From assembly GCF_030867095.1 (NCBI RefSeq), contig NC_081826.1, positions 39,906,001 to 39,970,000 on the forward strand: a DNA stretch of 64,000 bases, in the 5' to 3' direction. The translations under genes were made by a program, and so were the position numbers. This DNA is from Alligator mississippiensis (lineage: Eukaryota; Chordata; Crocodylia; Alligatoridae). This document shows positions 56,394 to 64,000 of the stretch, in pieces; positions within the stretch are counted from its first letter, which is position 1; each line of letters opens with the position of its first letter. The notes under the pieces were generated by a model, which did not search any database, was not told the origin of the DNA, and saw nothing but the letters and a program-made list of their open reading frames with translations.

Positions 56394-58395
56394 CTCCCCA
56401 ACCACCATGGGGTGGGGAGGGGGGGCTCCATGTAATGCTGCCTGGGCCCAGATGGGGACTCTTCCCCTCCTTCTCCCCCACAGGGCAGGGAAGGGGGCTC
56501 TGTTCCATGCTGGGAGGTACTATTTTCCCCCCCTCCTCCTACTCCTCCCTCAACCCCACTGCTGAGGGGTGGGGATGGGAGGCTCTGTGCAGGCTGCCCA
56601 GCCCTGGGCCTGGAGGGGGACACTTCCCCTCTGCAGGGTGCGGGGGGGAGGGGATCTGTTCAGTGCTGGGGAAACTCTTCCCCCTCCTCCTACCCCCGCC
56701 CTCTGGGGGAAGGGAGGCTGTTGCAGTGCATCTTGGCCCAGCCCGGTCCGGCCCAGCCAGGGTATGGGGAGCAGCTGTAATGGAGCTGCAGCTGTTGGGG
56801 GTGGCCTCAGCCCCATGGCTTGGCCTCACTCAGCCCCAGCTAAGGCAGCTGCTTGGTGGGGCTGGGCCAGGCTGCTGGGGCAGGGCCACCCCTGGCGGAT
56901 GCAGCTCAGTGATAGTAAGGTGAGTGCAGTGGGAAGCTGCCTCCCCTGTCAGCGAGCACAACCCAGCATTTACCCAGGCCCACTCAGAGGGACTGCAGGC
57001 CCGGAGCCTGGCAGCTGCCCAGCACAGAGGCTCAATGAGACCCCACGAGCCCCGATGGTGCCTCCGAGCGGGCCCAGGTAAGCGCCGCTGCACTGGTGCT
57101 GGATCTGGGAGACTGCAGCAGGAAGAGCAAGCTGTGGGAGGGGGAAAGGTGCTGTGGGCTATGGCTGCACTGTGGGGGGCTTGGAGGGCTCTGGGTTCCA
57201 TGCCCCGGCACTGCCGCATGCACCCCGTCACAGCTCTGCAGCAGGACCCCTCCACTGGGAAGGAGCTTGTGCTCCCCCACATTATGACAGGGGCTGCTGC
57301 CCCCACCAAGGGGCCTTCCCCCTCCTGCTGCAGCAGCATGGTGGGAGCATAGCCAGACACCCACCAGCAAGGCCCCTTGTGGGGGGCAGGGACGAGGTTA
57401 TTCCCCCTTCCTCCTGTGACTGGCGGAGCGGACAGCAGGGGTCTATTCCCCTGCAGGGAGCAAATGCAATGACAGGCAGACCTAGCTACTAGTGGGATTA
57501 GAGGGGACACTAGCCCTCCTGTCTTCCCCCCTCTTCCTTGGGGTCCATGGTACCCTGCTGTTGCAGCAGCAAGGGAGGAGCACCCAGCAGACCTGGCTCA
57601 GGTCCCAGCTGGTGGAACAGCAAGGGTGGAATTAAACCTCTCCTTGACCAGTTCAGCCCAGATTGTCCATTCCCCCCCACTCCAGTTCACATCTTTCCTG
57701 CCGTGGCCCCTGGCCTGAGCAACTGCAGGCATGTGCCTGCATGTCTGTTCTGTTAAACTGGCTCAACCTAGGCAGGTTAGATTAACCTGCAAAGGTTGAA
57801 TCAGTTCAGGCTCTGGCTTTGAACGTCTTTCCCTAGCCCCTGGATCTTGCTTGAGATGCATCGGTAGATATAAACCAGAGTTTTATTTGCTTTGCCATTG
57901 CATTGATGGTTTATGTTCATCTTGTGGTCAATCATGATCCCCAAGTCTCTTTTGGTTGAGGTGCTAGTGAGTGTAGCACTACTGAATCTATAAGTATGAT
58001 GTAGGTTTTTTCTTCCAAGGTGAAGCACCTTGCATTTCTCTGTATTGACTGTCTTCAGGTTTTGATGCGCCCACCTTGGGAGCCTGTCCAGGTTGACCTG
58101 ACTCGCCAGCCTATCCTCTCTAGCGTGAGCACACTTCCCCATAATTTGATGTCATCTCCAGGTGTCAGATGCCAGTCTGCATCTGACAGCTGAATCCAGA
58201 TAATTGATGAATATATTAAAGAGTACTGGTCTGAGTACTGAGCCCTGGGTGACGCCACTGGTCAACATGCACCATGTTAACTCGGTTCGATTAACTATCG
58301 CTCTCTGTATCTGACCACAGAGCCAGTTCCCCACCTATTGGACCATAAGGTTGTCAAGGCCACAGTTTTCTAATTTTACCATAACTCCATTCATC

Positions 58396-59645
58396 ATAAC
58401 TGGTCATCATTAATTATTTCACTACTGAGCAAAACAAACAAGAAAGCAAATAGAAAATTATATTGTGAAAAAATTGACAATCCACTAAATAACTTTTCAA
58501 AAAATGGATAGGAATGGGATTGATAGGCAGAGTTGTTTTTTGTTTGTTTTTTTTTTTTTTTATAAAAAATCCAATAGCAACCTGAGATCAGAGGTGATAC
58601 TTGTTCTCAAACAACCCAATATACTACAGAAATATTCAAAGAGGGAGCCAGCCTATCTTCTAACTTGTTCAGATGCACATTACTACTGCCTAGATACTAA
58701 TTCGGAGCAGTAAAATTAAACCTGCTTCACAACTGCAAGAGGCCTGAAGATCAATCTCCAGAGCAGCATCCCTGTGCTAGTCAAAAATGCATAAGACAGA
58801 AGAGAATAGATGCATGTCACTCCCATAATATACCTCCCACTTAGTATATACCTTCATAGCTTCCAGATGTGTCCATTTAAGTTCCAGGATGAACATCACT
58901 GTTCACACCCGAACTCAGAAAAGTATTCCTATTTATGAACTATAATTTGAGTCACCTGACTCAATTTACTATGGGACATACAAGTCCATCTGAGACCAAT
59001 GATTTATCAAATATATGCCACTGCATTTGTTTATACAGGTAGCACTGACAGCATGCTGGGCATCATGGTATGTACAACAGGGTTTACGTGCTGAAAGCAA
59101 CAGAACCACTACAGAAAAGCACCCCAGTACTCAGCACTAATTATTTTTTATGCAGGGTGGGTTGTCCATTGGTGAAGAAGCAGAAGTTTGAGACTGCGCA
59201 CAGTGTCTTGTTCAAGCATGTTACCGAGCTTAACAACTTCCTATGGTTCTATGATACTATGAACTTCTTTTGCAAATCTCCCATTTTTCACCATTATTTT
59301 TATGATCATTCCTTTCACTGGAGAAAGGCTGCCTAGCTGTTGCTTGCTGAAAAGGTGACTCTGCTAGATCTTCCATATCAGCCACATCAGTTGCTGCAGA
59401 ATAATGAGTAGGTTGTGTTTTTAAAGTTCTCTTCTTACCTCTTAATCTGCACATCTGACTGCTCTAGTTTGCTTGCAAGCATGTAACAAAGTGAACAATT
59501 TGAGCCATTTTGTTGCTCAATAAAGGCTGATTACGTGGGGGGAAAAAACAAAACAAAACACCAGTGCTTTACTTTCAGCTCAGTGGCACCCCCGCACCAA
59601 ACATAGTGCATGCCCAAAAGAGGTATCATGTCAGTTTGGCCCACC
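58396..59645. other. AT-rich unassigned DNA
   Basis: A T-run lies at about 58546-58561. No gene or repeat end is recognised. Confidence 0.4.
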
Positions 59646-60071
59646 TCGCCCAATGTGTGTATGAAACACACACTTCAGCGGGGCTTTTTGGTGCTTTTAT
59701 CTAACAGCTGATTGCAGAACCTAGAACCTTTTGCAAAACCTAGAAAAGAGAGCATACCACATCCCTATCTTGTTAGCTGAAACTGTAAAGATGATAAAAT
59801 AGAAGAGCTCCTTCAAATCCTCACTAAGTTTCTTGATTCCTCTTGAACCAATAACATGAGAGAACAGAAGGGCTGTGGTAGCCAAAGTGTTGCTATTACA
59901 ATGTTCCTCTCGCACACAGACATCAGATACCTAATGACATGAGGAAAGCCCTGGATGAGAGACAAAAGATCAAAAAGAAAAATATGTTTTCATAATGCAG
60001 TTGAATCGGTCATTAGATAAAAAGGCCAAAAAGCCCTGCTGAAGCATGTGATTTATGAAGATGTTGGGCAA
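59646..60071. mobile_element. Fold-back element with about 60-bp arms
   Basis: The left arm 59646-59705 and the right arm 60012-60071 are imperfect inverted repeats; both contain ttcagc(a/g)gggctttttgg and tttttatctaa. The enclosed 300 bp is copy B of the dispersed repeat found at 51518-51800. It is non-coding. Confidence 0.65.
59725..60000 (-). repeat. Dispersed repeat of unknown family, copy B
   Basis: An inverted copy of 51518-51800 (blocks ggttcaagaggaatcaagaa, gtgaggatttgaaggagctc and tttacagtttcagcta on the minus strand). It sits between the arms of the fold-back element. Confidence 0.7.
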
Positions 60072-60531
60072 ACTAGATTAAATTGATGTGATGCCTCTTC
60101 CAGTAAACTGTGGTTTTGTTTTATTTTGTTTTTCATATCTGTCAGTGGTCAAAAGTCTGGGGCAGTGCTCTAAGCTGCTGAGTGGGAATTCATTCCTGAA
60201 AACTGACTTAGATAATAGGAGTTATAAATGAGTGAAATACTACTTCTAGTAATTATAAGATATCTAAAATGGTAATATAGCTCTTCAAAAAGATAAGTAT
60301 TACTAGAAGACAAAACCAGAATCAAGATTAGGAACATGAGACTTGTAGAAATCCAAAAACAAAATGAGAGAGAGAGACTTTGCTAGCTTGGTTGGTTGTT
60401 GTTTTTTGTTTTTATTATAAATTTCCAGCTGAGTTATTTGGCTTTATATTACCCTAGTTCTTCATGAAATAGCCCGAACGGTATCTTTTAGAAAATGTCC
60501 AGGTGTATTTTGTCTAGATAATCTCCCAATG
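60072..60531. other. AT-rich unassigned DNA
   Basis: No feature is recognised beyond short simple runs. Confidence 0.4.
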
Positions 60532-61272
60532 TATCATATTTACTCAAGTTTAAGACCAGGTGTCTCCTTCCCCTCCCCCCATCAGCATACAGGAAAAAGC
60601 CCCTCGTCTTAGGTTTGAATACAAAATGGGGTTGGGGGGGGGGGTGGCAGTGGCTGCTGCAGGTCTGGCCCTGAACCCAAATCAGGGCCAGAGTCAGACC
60701 CACAGCAGCCACCTGTCCCCCCTCCACTTGCCCTCTGCAGCTTCTGCTTCCCCTCTGCCTCCTTCCCTCCACCTTACTGTCAAGCACAGCTTGCCTCCGG
60801 CTCCAGCTCTGGCTGCATTCCCTCCAAGGCACAGAGCACATAGAACTCCATCTCCTGCCCAGCCAATCAGCAGTGCTAATGCTGCTCCCTGGCCAGCAGG
60901 GGCTTCCACATGCTGTGCTCTGGGGAGGGAACAGAGTCCCAGGAACATCTGACAGTAAGGGTTGGGGGCAGGGAAGAGACAGAGTGAAGAAAAGGGACAG
61001 AGACTGTGAGGAGCTGGGGTGGGGGGCAGGAAGGATGCAGGGGAAGAAATCAGGGTGAGGGGAGTTGGAAGCAAGGGGGCTGCTTGACTCCCTCAGGCAT
61101 TGCTTTCCCTGTTGTAGCAGTGGGGGTGGGGGCAAATTTAAGGCAATCTTCTGATACTTGGATTCTATACCTGGAAAAACTATAACAAATTTATAAATGT
61201 TTCATATATAGAATCTAATTATTTGGGGATCATCTTAAATTCAGGGTTGTCTTAGACTGGAGTAAATATGAT
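60532..61272. mobile_element. Inverted-repeat DNA transposon, non-autonomous
   Basis: The left end atcatatttactcaagtttaa and the mirrored right end gtcttagactggagtaaata (followed by tgatat) form terminal repeats of the form atcatatttactc.agt.taagac. The interior is GC-rich with a G-run at 60634-60644 and no coding capacity. The ends resemble a repeat with tttactcgagtataagac ends that I associate with reptile genomes. The superfamily is unassigned. Confidence 0.65.
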
Positions 61273-63479
61273 ATTTCTACATACGTTTGATTTCATGTGA
61301 GCAACAACATCTTCATAGTCAAATCTTGAAAGTAACTAAGGAAATGAGAGAAACTGAATCTGTGGTGCCTGACTCTAGCATTTACCCTATATTCAAGTAA
61401 TGAAACAGATTTGCACTAGTACTATGAGAAATCCTACTAAGCTTTTTTTTTTCAAATGTAGCTGTCAGTTTTTCCTGTGTCAGACCCTGAAGGAAATATC
61501 CACATTTATTCAAAATAGAGAATCCAAATGCTTGGATTCCTCAGAGCAAAATAAGCTAGAAGGTGGAGTTACAACTGTAATTATGAGCCGTACAATGCCT
61601 TAGGACAATCTCTTTCATTAACTAGATGCATTCCACTGCTACTAAATGCAGTCTGTTCATGTTTGAAAATGTTTGTCCCATCTAGCCATTTATGCTATTG
61701 ACAAACACATGCAATATAAATATTGACTGAACAGACTAATTCAATTGCTAACTCAAATTTCTAATGGGTCCAAGAGCAGATTCTTTGAAGTTTGAAAACC
61801 AATTAAACTGTTGGCAGTTTATTAAATGTAAATGGCAAAAATGTAATCCTTTGTATATTTTAGCAATAGTTGTTTAATTGTTATTAGGGAGGCAAGAATT
61901 TCTGTGTGTGATACTGTTGATTGGACAAACTGCATGGTCGGGACCGACTTAGACAAGTTTTCAAATCTGGCATATTCATCAATAATTATGGGAATTATTA
62001 CAGCTTTAATTTCCATCATATGAACACTTAAAAACAGTACTAATTTGCATATTTTCTAGCTGAAAATACATTAACTATAATGAGTTTGGGACAGATATCA
62101 TTCAATGAATATTGTAGAATTAAGATTGTGAACAATTTTTTGCTTTCTGAAGAGAACAGGAGATATCCTGAGTCTGTATTTTCGGGGAAAAAATATCTAG
62201 CCATAACCAGCTTCCAAACTTTTTTACATAAATCAGATTTTAACCAGGATTTCCAAATAAGAACTGAAAACAGTACTGTCCTTAGCTGCACTCATAATTA
62301 CTATAATCCCCAGTATCTGTTCATCCTTAGCAAATAGTATTTCTACTGGGAAACAAGAGCATGGGGTGCAGTGCGGTATAAGTGCTTCTGTCCTTAATTA
62401 CTTCCTTCTAGATTTATCCACTTTTTTTTTTTTTTTAAACAGTGGGTGAAAATCAAAACCTTAGACGGTTCATCTTTCTTTTTGATACTTACACACTGTA
62501 CTTTCCTATCAAAATGTGATTAGTGGAGCTAAAGCATGACTTGCTGAACACCATAAAAATTATCATGTGTCTGAAATATGAGAGCACAACGAGGATGAGA
62601 GCATTCATAAATGATAATTAACTGTCATGGTTTTTTCTTCTTGATTTGTTTTCCTTTGATAAAATCTGTGATAACATTTGATGTTTTAAGACTAGTGTGA
62701 AATTTTGCCCACAGTAATAAAATGGAAAATTACATCTTTTTGACAATTAGAAAAGTGATATGAAGAATTTTGTAATTCTGTTGCCTGACAGATTATCCAT
62801 CTGTCAAAATGGCTGGGAGAGTGTGTGTGTGCGTGCGTGCGTGCGCGCATGTATGTCTAAAATATATATCTATAACTATCAGTTATCCTGGAAGTGGATT
62901 TCTGCTATAGATAATCCGAGATCTCATTAAAATGGTGCATATCCCTCTTCCAGCCTAAATAAAAGGAGCAATTAAGCCCCTTTTTGGAGGTAGATACCTG
63001 GAACCAATAGAAGATACACCCAAGGCAAATCAGCCACATGGCAGAGCCTGAGTTGTATGATCTTGTATGGGTTGCAGCTGTGTGTGTTTGTACGAGAAGG
63101 ACAGAAAGCCACCACAAAGCAAGATGAGCAGTGGCCTTGAGAGGGAGCAGGGAAGCAGAACTCCTTGGGAAACACAAAAGACAGGTTCAGAAACTGGGAG
63201 CAAGGAAGTAGCCTGCTGCTGTTAAATTTCTGCTTGGTTCACAGAAGCAGGATTTTGTGCCCATTCTTTGTAAATAAGCAAAACATACCTGGCCACCAAA
63301 ATACACCAAAGACATATCTGCTTCCTATAACCAATTTCTTCTCCTCCTCAAAGGAAACAGTCCTGCCAAGCTAGCATGTCAAGGCAAAAATGGCAACAGT
63401 AAAAGCATGTTGTGGTAATGTTGGAGTGATGCTGTACCAATGATGGTCCAGAAAATATGCAAGAGGCAAGGGTGATATC
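61273..63479. other. AT-rich unassigned DNA with one microsatellite
   Basis: No gene is supported. A (TG)n/(CGTG)n tract lies at about 62820-62848 and a T-run at 62424-62438. Confidence 0.45.
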
Positions 63480-63610
63480 TTCTATTTTGTGTGATATATT
63501 TTGTTGGACCAACTATACAGCTGGGAGAGATTTTACACAAGCTTTCAGGTATTAGTTACCTTTCCTCAGGTCACCCTCAGCTTGGCTAATGTCTCTCCCA
63601 ACTATACAAT
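63480..63610. repeat. Dispersed repeat fragment, possibly Penelope-related
   Basis: Wording such as gttggaccaactatacagct and acaagctttcaggtattagt resembles a common reptile repeat with a ttggtccaataaaagatat core that I associate with retroelement 3' regions. The identification is weak. Confidence 0.25.
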
Positions 63611-63739
63611 TGGTTCAAAAAAGAAAATCAGTATAAACACACACAACCAAATCAAATTCTCTTGTCTTTTATAGAAGTGTAAGTGAAAGCAGAATTTGAC
63701 AGAAAATATTTGTACCTCAGGCCTAACCCTACAGTCTAT

Positions 63740-64000
63740 GTGCTTTTACCTGCGCCTAAATTTAATGTGCATTAAGGTGATTTAGGTGTGTCTACATGTG
63801 CTTGCGCTAAAGCGCATTAACACGGGAGTGCAGACCAATTTGGGACTAAAATTAGTCCCAAGTCAATGGACACACTGCATCAATGTGCATTAGCATGTCT
63901 ACATGTTTGCTAATGAGCCTTAGCTATTCACACGTACTTTTAATACCTGCTTTATGCAGGTATAAAATTTTAGGCTCAAATAGCTTAAAATAGCCATTTT
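63740..64000. mobile_element. MITE-like repeat, cut by window edge
   Basis: Internally mirrored wording (gtgtctacatgtgcttgcgc against later agcatgtctacatgtttgct; gcattaa and attagc runs) suggests a fold-back MITE like those abundant in crocodilian genomes. The right end is outside the window. Confidence 0.4.

Larger units (their letters stand above)
53980..57835. mobile_element. hAT-like non-autonomous element, copy 2, composite
   Basis: Its left end (cacagacattacacaaacc) and right end (minus strand tagggaaagacgttc) are homologous to 42253-43356. CR1 copy F joins across it at cttcctgg (53972-53979) and gcccctgg (57836-57843), compatible with an altered 8-bp duplication. It is far larger than copy 1 because it contains an inverted-repeat MITE (54797-55392), a solo LTR (55429-56393) and GC-rich, partly repeated interior sequence such as ggaggggggctctgt modules. 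Long open frames in the GC-rich part are not genes. Confidence 0.65.
52565..58395 (-). mobile_element. CR1 LINE copy F, split twice
   Basis: CR1 pieces on the minus strand are 52565-52826, 53875-53979 and 57836-58395. They encode, from the 5' side, the RT palm (GVTQGSVLRPVLFNIFINYLDS), the linker with EKCKVLHLGRKNLHHTYRF, GIMIDHKMNINHQCNGK, YRCISSKIQ, the CLASH-like turn before the C-terminus, and [20 protein letters not shown] followed by [15 protein letters not shown]. The 3' UTR end is missing. It has several frame changes. It is interrupted by a solo LTR and by a composite hAT-like element. Confidence 0.85.

Noticed and set aside
54202-57510. Open frames of 100-237 codons on both strands
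   Set aside because: They are Pro/Gly/Ala-rich translations of GC-rich hAT-like interior and LTR DNA, with no conserved domain.
60488-61135. 215-codon minus-strand open frame
   Set aside because: It spans the GC-rich interior and a terminal repeat of an inverted-repeat DNA transposon; low-complexity Ser/Pro-rich translation.
1-64000. Envelope genes or complete endogenous retroviruses
   Set aside because: No envelope-like segment (signal peptide, fusion or transmembrane region) was found between RNase H and the 3' LTR in any of the elements.

Overview
The window looks like transposon-dense intergenic DNA from a non-avian sauropsid, most likely a crocodilian, with a turtle as the alternative. 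The evidence is the mix of repeats: several CR1 LINEs with 3' ends such as ctatgaat repeats, Ty3-type LTR elements, hAT and Harbinger-like DNA transposons, fold-back MITEs and a Penelope-like element. The species call is inference. I found no convincing host protein-coding exon, rRNA, tRNA or CRISPR array. Apart from the coding block of one unusual LTR element, nearly every recognisable protein signal belongs to a common transposon family.

Layout. 1-7743: an old Ty3 LTR element (element 1) entering from the left edge, hit by two solo LTRs of one family, the first of which was itself hit by a CR1. 8577-13325: a MITE, a CR1 relic, a CR1 split by a solo LTR, and a convergent CR1. 13755-20884: a Penelope-like element split by a complete LTR element (element 2, 14641-20673, target duplication cctgg). 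21300-31022, minus strand: a third LTR element (element 3), split by a CR1 and by a solo LTR. 31023-34235: a Harbinger-like relic (SANT/Myb-like fossil plus a possible transposase tail), a solo ERV-like LTR and a GC-rich CR1-leader-like block. 34236-41143: AT-rich old DNA with a few relics. 41144-43840: hAT-type elements and a decayed LTR. 43841-48661: an LTR element with clean ctctt target duplications whose only coding content is a long coiled coil followed by an RRM-like domain. 48728-58395: MITEs, a 130-bp near-perfect palindrome, and a CR1 split by a solo LTR and by a composite hAT-like element. 58396-64000: AT-rich DNA with fold-back and inverted-repeat elements.

How the pieces relate. 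Elements 2 and 3 carry integrase upstream of reverse transcriptase, the unusual order known from the Gmr1 clade of Ty3 elements, and element 1 fits the same order. Elements 2 and 3 and the coiled-coil/RRM element share a primer-binding site for tRNA-Gly(GCC). A short motif close to the 3' end recurs in most of the LTRs here, including those of the coiled-coil/RRM element. The simplest reading is that the coiled-coil/RRM element is a non-autonomous passenger moved in trans by Gmr1-like partners. It carries a protein whose layout recalls LINE-1 ORF1p instead of Gag-Pol. It is the most unusual object in the window. All LTR elements here look broken and inactive as they stand.
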